A stretch of DNA of 10,000 nt from Desulfarculus sp. (GTDB taxonomy: Bacteria > Desulfobacterota > Desulfarculia > Desulfarculales > Desulfarculaceae): the NCBI GenBank assembly GCA_020216805.1, contig JAIWNN010000061.1, forward strand, positions 1 through 10,000, in the 5' to 3' direction. The notes under the pieces were generated by a model that was not told where the DNA came from, did no database searches, and saw nothing but the letters and a program-made list of their open reading frames with translations. The position numbers were made by a program, and so were the translations under genes. Positions 1 to 6,221 of the stretch are shown here, one piece after another. How positions within the stretch are numbered: the first letter of the stretch is position 1; the number at the start of each line of letters is the position of its first letter.

Positions 1-336
1 GCCCCGGTCGGGATAGGAGATGTTGGGTCGGCGCGAGCTGGTGATCAGCAACACCCGGTTGCCCTCGGCCTGTTCGACCGCCACTCCCGAAAGGGCGTTG
101 GCCACCCCCGGACCGTTGGAGGCGATGCAGACCCCCAGCTTGCCGGTCAGGCGCGCGTAGGCCCCGGCCATGTGCACGGCGATGGTCTCGTGACGCGGGG
201 TGATCAGGCGGATGCCGTTGGGGGCGAAGTTCACGAAGAGCTGAGTGTAGGTGCCGTCGATGATGCCGAAGACGTGCTCGACGCCCTCCTGCTTCAGCAT
301 CTGGCTCAGGATTGCTCCGCCGGTGGTCTGGGACAC
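1..336 (-). CDS. Thiamine-pyrophosphate-dependent enzyme, acetolactate-synthase-like, N-terminal part (cut by window edge)
   Basis: The first 112 residues of a TPP-binding protein are present; the rest lies left of the window. The fold is the N-terminal PYR domain of the acetolactate synthase / benzoylformate decarboxylase superfamily. Residues 22-29 (VFGIIDGT) match the usual VFGxPG entry motif, residues 48-50 (RHE) carry the glutamate E50 that activates the thiazolium cofactor, and residues 53-65 give the typical VHMAGAYARLTGK helix, followed by an SNGPGVANALSG loop at about 72-83. The start is GTG, chosen because AGGAGG at 344-349 sits seven bases upstream. The gene begins one base after the stop of the TetR gene, with its ribosome binding site inside that gene, so the two are probably cotranscribed and translationally coupled. 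Substrate specificity (acetolactate synthase, sulfopyruvate decarboxylase, other 2-oxoacid lyases) needs the missing two thirds. No FAD-binding or regulatory-subunit information is visible. Confidence 0.88.
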   Translation of the reverse strand, partial: MSQTTGGAILSQMLKQEGVEHVFGIIDGTYTQLFVNFAPNGIRLITPRHETIAVHMAGAYARLTGKLGVCIASNGPGVANALSGVAVEQAEGNRVLLITSSRRPNISYPDRG

Positions 337-337
337 C

Positions 338-1045
338 TTACTTCCTCCTCTGCCTGGTTGCGCGCGGGGTTTGGAGCGGGAGCGGCCGCCCCCCTCCGTT
401 TGGCTCCAGGAATCCATGGATGAGATTGATGGTGCGGGTCAGGCGGTCGTCGATGGACTCCCCGTCCAGGGCGCCCTTGATGTCCAGGTACTCAGCCATG
501 CGGATTTTGAAGTGGGGCGATACCAGGGACACGATGAAGATGATATAGACGCTGTTGATCAAGAACGCGGTGAGGTTGACATCCAGGTCCGACCTGACCA
601 ACCCTTGCTTGATGCCCTTCTTGATCAGGCGCTTCAGGTGATTGGCGGTGTACTTCTCCACGCTGCGGGAGATCTTTTGGGCGAAGCGCTCCATGCCGGC
701 GCTGGAGATGTTCAGATACAGCGAGACGTACTCCGGGTGCTCCAGGGCGAAGGCCACGCCGCGGCGGAAGATGTGCTCCACCTGTCGGTAGATGTCCCAG
801 GCCGGATCGATCCCGCCATAGACCGCCTCGCGCGAGCGCGCCAGGCCGTGGCGGCAGACGTGCAAATACAGCTCATCCTTTGATTTGAAGTAGTTGTACA
901 GCGAACCCTTGGCCACGCCGGCCCTAGCGGCCAGTTCGGCCATGTCGGTTTGGTTCAGGCCGCGTTCGGCGAAAAGACGGGCGGCCTGATCCAGAACGCG
1001 GGCTCGCTTCTCGTCCGGGATCAAGTTGAAGGTCTCTTTGGGCAT
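338..1045 (-). CDS. TetR/AcrR-family transcriptional regulator
   Basis: This 235-residue protein has a classical TetR N-terminal DNA-binding domain: the helix-turn-helix spans about residues 34-53 (MAELAARAGVAKGSLYNYF) and is followed by the family signature KSKDEL at 54-59. The C-terminal part (about 75-215) is the variable ligand-binding and dimerisation domain, and the last 20 residues are a basic, proline-rich tail. Length is a little above the usual 190-220. The ATG is supported by GGAG a few bases upstream and by homology of the start of the HTH domain. It lies directly ahead of a TPP enzyme gene with one base between them, and a perfect palindrome overlaps the transcription start of its own promoter, so it most likely represses its own operon and releases it on binding a small ligand. 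The ligand cannot be predicted; acyl or 2-oxoacid metabolites related to the TPP enzyme are a guess. Confidence 0.92.
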   Translation of the reverse strand: MPKETFNLIPDEKRARVLDQAARLFAERGLNQTDMAELAARAGVAKGSLYNYFKSKDELYLHVCRHGLARSREAVYGGIDPAWDIYRQVEHIFRRGVAFALEHPEYVSLYLNISSAGMERFAQKISRSVEKYTANHLKRLIKKGIKQGLVRSDLDVNLTAFLINSVYIIFIVSLVSPHFKIRMAEYLDIKGALDGESIDDRLTRTINLIHGFLEPNGGGRPLPLQTPRATRQRRK

Positions 1046-1056
1046 CTTGCGCTCCG

Positions 1057-1076
1057 ATGACTGGATAGTCAGTCAT
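1057..1076. promoter_or_regulatory. Perfect 7-7 palindrome, probable TetR operator
   Basis: The arms ATGACTG (1057-1063) and CAGTCAT (1070-1076) are exact reverse complements around a six-base spacer. The site lies just downstream of the -10 box and about 11 bases before the TetR start codon, so a dimer bound here would cover the transcription start. A shorter nested repeat (GACT/AGTC, 1059-1062 and 1067-1070) gives overlapping half-sites, as in several TetR-family operators built on TGACTGA-type repeats. Binding by the adjacent regulator is inferred from position. Confidence 0.7.
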
Positions 1077-1077
1077 G

Positions 1078-1107
1078 ATTCTATTGGAACGGCGTTCCGC
1101 CGGTCAA
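1078..1107 (-). promoter_or_regulatory. Sigma-70-type promoter of the TetR-TPP enzyme operon
   Basis: On the minus strand TTGACC (1102-1107) and TAGAAT (1078-1083) each match consensus at five of six positions with an 18-base spacer. The predicted start of transcription falls within the palindrome at 1057-1076. The spacer itself contains a small inverted repeat, GGAAC-GGC-GTTCC (1086-1098), which could be a second regulator site or chance. Confidence 0.7.
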
Positions 1108-1219
1108 GCCCAAAAACCTGCGCGGTGATAGGTGGTGGCGGCAGGCCGGCGGGCCGCCCTCGACCCGGCCCACCGTGGTCACCAAGCTGATCCGATGGAA
1201 AGGCGGCTGATCAGGGGCA

Positions 1220-1250
1220 GGAGAGCGGCCCACTTGAGGGGCCGCTCTCC
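1220..1250 (-). terminator. Strong GC-rich hairpin behind the flavin reductase gene
   Basis: Two exact 12-base arms (1220-1231 and 1239-1250, core GAGAGCGGCCC) flank a seven-base loop. It lies about 58 bases past the stop of the flavin reductase gene and before the TetR promoter. There is no clear T-tract on either strand, so it is either a weak intrinsic terminator or a transcript-end-stabilising hairpin. Confidence 0.5.
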
Positions 1251-1260
1251 AGGCAACACT

Positions 1261-1295
1261 CTGATCCAGCCTAGGCCCAGCCTAGGCCGTATCAG
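1261..1295 (-). terminator. Hairpin built from a tandem 11-base repeat
   Basis: An 11-base unit (CAGCCTAGGCC) occurs twice in direct tandem at 1267-1277 and 1278-1288. Because each unit contains the palindrome GCCTAGGC, the two copies (1269-1276 and 1280-1287) can pair over a three-base loop. The stem is continued by CTGAT (1261-1265) against ATCAG (1291-1295) after a small internal loop. It begins 13 bases after the flavin reductase stop codon. No T-tract follows, so terminator function is uncertain. Confidence 0.4.
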
Positions 1296-1307
1296 GCATA
1301 GGAAGGC

Positions 1308-1874
1308 CTAGATGGACTTGCCGATGGCGAACGCATTGCCGATGGCTTGGCCCACCGCGTAGTATCCCCGCACCTCGGGGGCGAAGACGAAGGGCGCGAG
1401 TTTGGCCATGTCGGGCCGGCCCTGGGCGTCCAGCACCGCTGGATCGGCCTTGAGATCGACGATCTCGCCCACGAACATGGTGTGCAGGCCCAGCTCCACC
1501 ACCTGCACCAGCCGGCATTCGGCCACCAGGGGGAACTCGGCCGCGTAGGGGGCGTCCACCACCTGGCCGGCCACCGGGGTCAGACCGGTGGCCCGGAACT
1601 TGTCCCGGTCCCGGCCCGAGACCAGGCCCAGGTAATCCGCCTCCCGGGCCTGGGAGGTGGATGGCACGCTCAAGGTGAAGGCCTTGCGGGCCATGATGTT
1701 GCCGTGGCTGTAGGTGGCCTTGCGCAGCGAAACGTTCAAACAGGGTGGTTTGGAGCAACAGATGCCGCACCAAGCGGCGGTCATCAGGTTGGGTTTGCCT
1801 TGGGCATCGTAGCTCCCCACCACCCAGACCGGGGTGGGGAACATCATGGGCTTGGCTCCCAGACTTTGCAGCAT
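1308..1874 (-). CDS. Flavoredoxin-like flavin reductase (FMN-binding split barrel)
   Basis: This 188-residue protein belongs to the flavin reductase/flavoredoxin family of FMN-binding split-barrel proteins, which are small cytoplasmic dimers that use a bound flavin for electron transfer or NAD(P)H-dependent flavin reduction. The family pattern is clear: PTPVWVVG (13-20), PNLMTAAW (28-35), a cysteine cluster CGICCSKPPC at 36-45, then NVSLRKATYSHGNI (47-60) around the flavin phosphate site, and the C-terminal YYAVGQAIGNAFAIGKSI. Length matches Desulfovibrio flavoredoxin (about 190 residues). The ATG is backed by GAGGAG about six bases upstream. It stands alone: the cytochrome operon diverges from it across a 251-base gap and two hairpins follow its stop. 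The four closely spaced cysteines could be redox- or metal-active, but similar sequences occur in the family. Its redox partner is not evident here. Confidence 0.87.
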   Translation of the reverse strand: MLQSLGAKPMMFPTPVWVVGSYDAQGKPNLMTAAWCGICCSKPPCLNVSLRKATYSHGNIMARKAFTLSVPSTSQAREADYLGLVSGRDRDKFRATGLTPVAGQVVDAPYAAEFPLVAECRLVQVVELGLHTMFVGEIVDLKADPAVLDAQGRPDMAKLAPFVFAPEVRGYYAVGQAIGNAFAIGKSI

Positions 1875-1979
1875 CGACGCTCTCCTCTCGCCATCCCCAG
1901 GGTCGGCGGCATGGCCTCGTTTGTCTCAAACCAGGGCGTCTTCCCACCAACAGCCCCGTCATCCAGCTTATAACGACCC

Positions 1980-2023
1980 CTGGAACGAATCCAGCCCGAT
2001 CATTACTCTCCCCGGACCTCCGG
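1980..2023. promoter_or_regulatory. Two short inverted repeats in the divergent intergenic region
   Basis: The 251-base gap between the divergent flavin reductase and cytochrome operons contains CTGGA-N5-TCCAG (1980-1994) and CCGGA-CC-TCCGG (2012-2023), both perfect. They lie 100-145 bases before the cytochrome operon start. A plausible but weak -10 on the plus strand is TAGACT (2069-2074) preceded by TG; no good -35 was found. Regulatory function is only a possibility. Confidence 0.22.
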
Positions 2024-2125
2024 ACGACTCCCCACGACCCTGTTTTATCTGGAAAGTGAAGAATGCTAGACTGGAAGGCACATTTTACGTCACACCCGCC
2101 CCTAGCCTCACAAGGGGGAGCCAAG

Positions 2126-3199
2126 ATGGATCCAGGTAGCCTGATCCCGGCGGCCGATGCAATCCCGATCGCGGCGGGATGGTTCCGTTTGCTGTTGTTG
2201 GCGACCTTCGTCCTGCACCTGCTGGCCATGAACGCCATGCTGGGCGGCGCGGTGATAGCTTTGGCGCAAGCCCTGGGAGGCGAGGGCCAGCCCAGGGTTC
2301 CGCCGACCGAGCAAGCCATCGCCGTCAAGCTGCCCTTCACCATCGCCCTGACCGTGAATCTGGGCGTGCCCCCACTTTTGTTTCTCCAGGTGCATTATGG
2401 CAACCTGCTCTACACCAGCGCGGTGTTGATGGCCGCATGGTGGCTGTCTATTTTCGTGTTGGCCATGGTCGCCTATTATGCCGCCTATGTCTACGACTTT
2501 AGATTAGCGTCCCTGGGCCGGGTCCGGACTCTGGTCATCGGCCTGGCGGTGCTCTGCCTGCTGGCGGTGGCCTTCGTTTTCAGCAACAGCATGACTCTGA
2601 TGCTCAAGCCCACGGCCTGGACGGCCTATTTCGCCAATCCCCGCGGCACCAACTTGAACCTGGCCGATCCCACCCTCTGGCCGCGCTACCTGCATTTCGT
2701 GCTGGCCTCTCTGGCCGTGGGCGGGTTGGGATTGGCGGGCTTGGGGTCCTGGCGGCGTCGGCGGGGCGATCTGGGCGGCAAGGAATTGGTTCGCGTGGGC
2801 CTGAATTGGTTCATCTGGGGCACGCTGGCCCAGATGGCCGATGGCCTCTGGTTCCTGCTCAGCCTGCCCCAGGAGATAATGCTGCTGTTCCTGGGGGGTA
2901 GCGTCAGCCACACCGCCCTGCTTTGGCTGGGGGTGGCCATGGGAGTCGGCGCCCTGGTGTTGGCCAGCAAGGGGCGGGTGCCGCCGGCTGCGGCCGCGGC
3001 CCTGGGTACGGTGGTCCTGATGGCGCTTACCCGTGACCTCCTGCGCGCGGCCTACCTGAAGCCCTTCTTCAGCCCGGAAGGACTGCCCGTCACCGCCCAG
3101 GCATCCCCGGCCCTTGTCTTTCTGGCGGCCCTGATCGTCGGCTCGATCCTGATCTTCTGGCTGCTGCGCCTAGCCGCCGGCGCGGGAAAGGAGTCCTAG
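2126..3199 (+). CDS. Polytopic membrane protein, degenerate CydA-like paralogue, partner of the cytochrome fusion
   Basis: This 357-residue integral membrane protein has about nine hydrophobic segments (roughly 19-45, 68-88, 92-118, 128-152, 186-208, 226-248, 255-277, 285-305 and 330-352). No soluble domain or haem c motif is present. By hand alignment it is a paralogue of the membrane half of the next gene: H31 and the GGA after it match H24 and GGG there, the third segment ends YVYDF against YYYTF, and the LKPF motif near the end matches RRPY. Compared with E. coli CydA, LHFVLAS with H190 resembles the segment holding the b558 ligand H186, and AQMADG with M237 resembles that holding M393. 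The active-site glutamates are replaced by non-polar residues. The start at 2126 is preferred over an in-frame ATG at 2063 because GGGGGAG (2114-2120) sits five bases before it and the earlier start would add a non-hydrophobic tail. The next gene starts three bases after its stop, so they form an operon and probably one complex. Function is inferred; it could also be a pure structural subunit. Confidence 0.75.
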   Translation: MDPGSLIPAADAIPIAAGWFRLLLLATFVLHLLAMNAMLGGAVIALAQALGGEGQPRVPPTEQAIAVKLPFTIALTVNLGVPPLLFLQVHYGNLLYTSAVLMAAWWLSIFVLAMVAYYAAYVYDFRLASLGRVRTLVIGLAVLCLLAVAFVFSNSMTLMLKPTAWTAYFANPRGTNLNLADPTLWPRYLHFVLASLAVGGLGLAGLGSWRRRRGDLGGKELVRVGLNWFIWGTLAQMADGLWFLLSLPQEIMLLFLGGSVSHTALLWLGVAMGVGALVLASKGRVPPAAAAALGTVVLMALTRDLLRAAYLKPFFSPEGLPVTAQASPALVFLAALIVGSILIFWLLRLAAGAGKES

Positions 3200-3202
3200 G
3201 CC

Positions 3203-5860
3203 ATGAACTATCCGGTCTGGGAACTGGGAGCCTGGGGCGGCGGCTGGCTGATCGCCCTGATCGCGGTGGCGCATGTCTACGTGGCCCATTTCGCGGTGGG
3301 CGGCGGTCTGTTCCTGGTGCTGACCGAGACCATGGGCCGGCGGACCAACGATCCAGCGGTGCTGGACTACACCCGCCGCCACGCCAAGTTCTTCCTGCTC
3401 CTGACCATGGTCTTCGGCGGTCTGAGCGGAGTGGGCATCTGGCTGGTGATATCGGTGCTGCACCCGTCCGCCACCTCGGTCCTGATCCACGACTTCGTCT
3501 TCGCCTGGGCCACGGAGTGGGTCTTCTTCCTGGTGGAGATCGTCAGCCTGTTCGTCTACTACTACACCTTCGACAAAATGGTCCCGAGCAAGCACCTGCT
3601 GGTGGGCTGGATCTACGCCGCCGCGGCCTGGGTGTCATTGCTCTTGGTCAACGGCATCATCTCCTTCATGCTGACTCCAGGCGGATGGCTGACCGGCGGC
3701 GGTTTTTGGCCGGGTTTCCTCAACCCCTCCCTGGCCCCATCCACCGCCTTCCGGACCTTTCTGGCCCTGGTCCTGGCCGGGGTCTATGGGCTCCTCACCG
3801 CCGTCCGCATCCCGGAACCCGGACTGCGCACCAAAATGGTGCGCTGGTGCGCGGCGTGGCTGCTGCTGCCGTTCCTGCTGATGTTGGCCGCGGGCTGGTG
3901 GAGTCTGGCGGTGCTGCCGGAGTCGGTGCGGGACATGCTCCTGGGGGCCAATCCGGAGATGATCGCGGTGGGGCGAGTGGGCGTCTGGTTGGCGGCGGCC
4001 CTGTTCCTGGGCGGTCTACTGATGGTGCTGCGCTTGCCCCGCACCGCCAGCGTCCCCCTGGCGGCGCTGCTCCTGGTCATCGGCCTGTTCTACATGGGCT
4101 CCTTCGAGTGGGCCCGGGAGGCCGGCCGCCGGCCCTATATCATTTACGGCCACATGTATTCCAACAGCCTGCTGCTCTCCCAGATGCCCCAGGCCCAGGC
4201 GCAGGGGGTGCTGAAGCTGGCCCGCTGGAGCCAGAACAAGCAGATCACGCCGGAGAACCGCCAACAAGCCGGGCGCGAGCTGTACAATCTGCTCTGCTCC
4301 TCCTGCCATTCGGTGGGCGGGCCGATGCATGACCTTCTGCCCCTGACCGCCAAATACGGCGGCTTCGGCCTGGATTCGCAACTGGACGGCATGGGCAAAC
4401 TGTTGGGCTACATGCCGCCCTTCGCCGGCACCCGGGCCGAGCGCCAGACCCTGGCCGACTACATCGTGCGCAATCTGCACGGCAAGCAGGAGGAGCCGGC
4501 GGTCGAGTTCAAGGGCCAGGAACTGCCGCTGGAGATTCCGCCCTTTGACGCCCATAAGGACGCATACGTCCTGCTGTGCTGGAACGACCTTGGCATGCAC
4601 TGCTTGACCGATGATGACCAGCAACTGATGATCCTGCCCCCGGCCAACACCCTCCAGGCCCAGCTCATCAAGCGCGGGGAAACTCCGAAGCTGGTCAGCC
4701 AAGGGGTGGAAATCAGCTACGCGGTGGAGCCGGGCCATTCCGACCCGGCCAAGCGCCTGCCCTTCTGGCGATACGCCAAGGCCATCTTCGGCAAAGAGTT
4801 GCCGCCCGGGGTGGGCTTGGCGGGCAAGGGCCTGAACGGAAGCATGGACTACGACGAGAAGCTGGGGGTCTACGAGGCCAAGTTCATCCCGGTTTCGCCC
4901 TATCCCGACGCCGGCGGCTTCAATCCCTATCCTCTTTTCACCATCGAGGCCAAGGATAAGCAGACCGGTCAGCTGCTGGCCCGGACCCGGGTGGTGGCCC
5001 CGGTTTCCAGCGAGGTCGGCTGCCGCAACTGTCACGGCGGAGGGTGGCGTGTGGATAACCTCGCCGGCATGGCCTCCGCCACCGGCGAGGACATCCTGGC
5101 CACCCACGACCGCATCAACCGCACCGACTTCAAGCGCCAGGCGGCCGCGGGCAAACCGGTCTTCTGCGCCTCCTGCCACGCCGACCCGGCCCTGGGCATG
5201 GCCGGCGACGGCAAGCGCCTGAGCTTTTCCGCCGCCATCCACGGCTGGCACGCCAACTACCTGACCCAGCGCGGGGCCGAGGCCTGCCAGGCCTGCCATC
5301 CCGACTCACCAAGCGGACCCACCCGCTGTTTGCGCGGCCTGCATGTGCAGATGGGCCAGGACTGCACCAACTGTCACGGCTTTCTGGAGGATCACGCCCT
5401 AGGCCTGCTCAAGGGCGAACAAGCGGCCGGCAAGCCCCAGGCGGCCGCGCTGATGCGCCATTTGCAACCGCGCAGCGTGGCCAGCCTGGCCGAGGTCAAC
5501 CCGCGCGCGCCCTGGGTCAACCAGCCGGATTGCCTGAATTGCCACCGGGATTTCGCCGCGCCCGAGGCCGGGGCCAGTGGGTTCAACCGCTGGACCAAGG
5601 GCGCGGAGGAGCTCTACCGGGTGCGGGGCGACGAGGCCGGGGTCAAGTGCGCCGCCTGCCACGGCAGCCCCCACGCCCTGTATCCGGCTAAAAACCCCTA
5701 TGGCCGCGACCGGGACGTGGTCCAACCCCGGCAGTACCAGGGCAACGCCCTGCCTCTGGGGGCCAACCAGAACTGCAAGGTCTGCCACACCGTGGAGATG
5801 GACAGCGAGATGCACCATCCCAACAGCCTGCGCATGGTGCGTAGCCTATCCACGGATTAG
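3203..5860 (+). CDS. Cytochrome bd subunit I-like membrane domain fused to an octahaem c-type cytochrome region
   Basis: This 885-residue fusion likely moves electrons between the membrane and periplasmic haems. Residues 1-320 form about eight membrane segments resembling CydA: H24 (like H19), E105 and E112 (like E99/E107 of the proton path), and EAGRRPY at 306-312 matching EYGRQPW with E445 and R448. The quinol-binding Q-loop of CydA is absent, and the b558 histidine position appears to be R184. Residues 350-435 are a class I cytochrome c domain with CSSCH (365-369) and a likely Met ligand M404 in YMPP. Residues 455-600 contain CWNDLGMHC (459-467). Residues 605-885 add seven CXXCH sites starting at 607, 655, 695, 721, 777, 816 and 858, giving eight in all. 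A further C709-x4-H714 is not a standard haem site. There is no signal peptide; loss of the ninth CydA helix would leave the C-terminus in the periplasm, where haem c is attached. AAAGGAG at 3187-3193 supports the start. Oxygen reduction versus quinol or cytochrome c electron transfer is undecided. Confidence 0.8.
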   Translation: MNYPVWELGAWGGGWLIALIAVAHVYVAHFAVGGGLFLVLTETMGRRTNDPAVLDYTRRHAKFFLLLTMVFGGLSGVGIWLVISVLHPSATSVLIHDFVFAWATEWVFFLVEIVSLFVYYYTFDKMVPSKHLLVGWIYAAAAWVSLLLVNGIISFMLTPGGWLTGGGFWPGFLNPSLAPSTAFRTFLALVLAGVYGLLTAVRIPEPGLRTKMVRWCAAWLLLPFLLMLAAGWWSLAVLPESVRDMLLGANPEMIAVGRVGVWLAAALFLGGLLMVLRLPRTASVPLAALLLVIGLFYMGSFEWAREAGRRPYIIYGHMYSNSLLLSQMPQAQAQGVLKLARWSQNKQITPENRQQAGRELYNLLCSSCHSVGGPMHDLLPLTAKYGGFGLDSQLDGMGKLLGYMPPFAGTRAERQTLADYIVRNLHGKQEEPAVEFKGQELPLEIPPFDAHKDAYVLLCWNDLGMHCLTDDDQQLMILPPANTLQAQLIKRGETPKLVSQGVEISYAVEPGHSDPAKRLPFWRYAKAIFGKELPPGVGLAGKGLNGSMDYDEKLGVYEAKFIPVSPYPDAGGFNPYPLFTIEAKDKQTGQLLARTRVVAPVSSEVGCRNCHGGGWRVDNLAGMASATGEDILATHDRINRTDFKRQAAAGKPVFCASCHADPALGMAGDGKRLSFSAAIHGWHANYLTQRGAEACQACHPDSPSGPTRCLRGLHVQMGQDCTNCHGFLEDHALGLLKGEQAAGKPQAAALMRHLQPRSVASLAEVNPRAPWVNQPDCLNCHRDFAAPEAGASGFNRWTKGAEELYRVRGDEAGVKCAACHGSPHALYPAKNPYGRDRDVVQPRQYQGNALPLGANQNCKVCHTVEMDSEMHHPNSLRMVRSLSTD

Positions 5861-5903
5861 GGGCGGGCCGACGCCGGCGGAGTCCGGGGCCGGGTGGCGT
5901 TGG

Positions 5904-5935
5904 CGGCTTGCATCGCCAAAAACTTACGCAAGCCG
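5904..5935. repeat. 8-base inverted repeat with a 16-base loop
   Basis: CGGCTTGC (5904-5911) and GCAAGCCG (5928-5935) are exact reverse complements in the 150-base gap after the cytochrome fusion. The stretch 5861-5973 otherwise holds no gene that I can support. The hairpin may add to transcript termination or stability; no T-tract follows. Confidence 0.3.
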
Positions 5936-5973
5936 TAGTGAAATCGCTGTGAAGCGGGAGGCGAAAATCAGAG

Positions 5974-5999
5974 GGGGCCGGCCATTTTTGGCCAGCCCC
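5974..5999. terminator. Bidirectional hairpin between the cytochrome operon and tRNA-Leu
   Basis: Arms 5974-5984 (GGGGCCGGCCA) and 5989-5999 (TGGCCAGCCCC) pair with one mismatch around a TTTT loop. It lies 114 bases past the cytochrome stop and 12 bases past the 3' end of the tRNA on the other strand. On the minus strand it is followed by CTCTGATTTTC, a partial T-run. Its position between converging transcripts suits a shared terminator, mainly for the tRNA. Confidence 0.6.
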
Positions 6000-6011
6000 T
6001 TGATCAGGCTT

Positions 6012-6098
6012 TGGTGCCGAAGGGGAGACTCGAACTCCCACGGGCGTACACCCACTAGACCCTGAACCTAGCGCGTCTACCAATTCCGCCACTTCGGC
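6012..6098 (-). tRNA. tRNA-Leu (anticodon CAG)
   Basis: The 87-base gene folds as a class II tRNA. The acceptor stem is GCCGAAG/CTTCGGC with discriminator A and an encoded CCA (6012-6014). The D-arm carries GGCGGAATTGGTAGACGC, typical of bacterial tRNA-Leu. The anticodon stem CTAGG/TCTAG encloses a TTCAGGG loop with anticodon CAG at 6062-6064, reading CUG codons. A long variable arm follows, and the T-arm is GGGAG-TTCGAGT-CTCCC. Length and layout match E. coli tRNA-Leu. CUG is heavily used in the neighbouring GC-rich genes. No repeat of its 3' end, as would mark an integrated element, was seen in the window. Confidence 0.97.
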
Positions 6099-6140
6099 GC
6101 GGTTCCCGGCAGGCGGTCAACTTGCCAAGCACCGGGGCGA

Positions 6141-6169
6141 AGTCTATAATCTGACCCCGGGCTTGTCAA
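6141..6169 (-). promoter_or_regulatory. Sigma-70-type promoter of tRNA-Leu
   Basis: On the minus strand a perfect TTGACA (6164-6169) is followed by either TATAGA (6143-6148, 15-base spacer) or TAGACT (6141-6146, 17-base spacer). The start of transcription would be about 35-40 bases before the tRNA 5' end. A GC-rich stretch between -10 and tRNA could act as a discriminator. Confidence 0.65.
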
Positions 6170-6221
6170 GAGCCTTCGCATAATCAGGTTTCATTAACGA
6201 ATGCCAAGGGATAACAACACG

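Noticed and set aside
2063..2125. Upstream in-frame ATG extension of the first cytochrome operon gene
   Set aside because: It has no Shine-Dalgarno sequence and would add a polar leader, while GGGGGAG is correctly spaced before the ATG at 2126.
1282..2343. Long minus-strand open frame of 353 codons across the flavin reductase gene and the intergenic region
   Set aside because: It runs in another frame of the well-supported flavin reductase gene and into the divergent promoter region; its sequence is low-complexity glycine/proline/arginine-rich, as expected of a GC-rich shadow frame.
4016..5299. 427-codon minus-strand open frame opposite the cytochrome fusion
   Set aside because: It is antisense to a gene with eight CXXCH motifs and clear membrane segments; its composition is alanine/glycine/valine-rich with no recognisable domain.
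5327..5344. C709-x4-H714 (CLRGLH) as a ninth haem c site
   Set aside because: It lacks the second cysteine of CXXCH and is only 12 residues before a canonical site, so it is not counted as a haem site.
6012..6098. tRNA-Leu as an integration site for a mobile element
   Set aside because: No direct repeat of the tRNA 3' end, integrase gene or shift in gene style was found in the window.
6179..6184. CATAAT as the -10 box of a ribF promoter
   Set aside because: No -35-like sequence occurs at a proper distance upstream (the TTGTCA at 6163-6168 is only ten bases away), so I did not annotate it.
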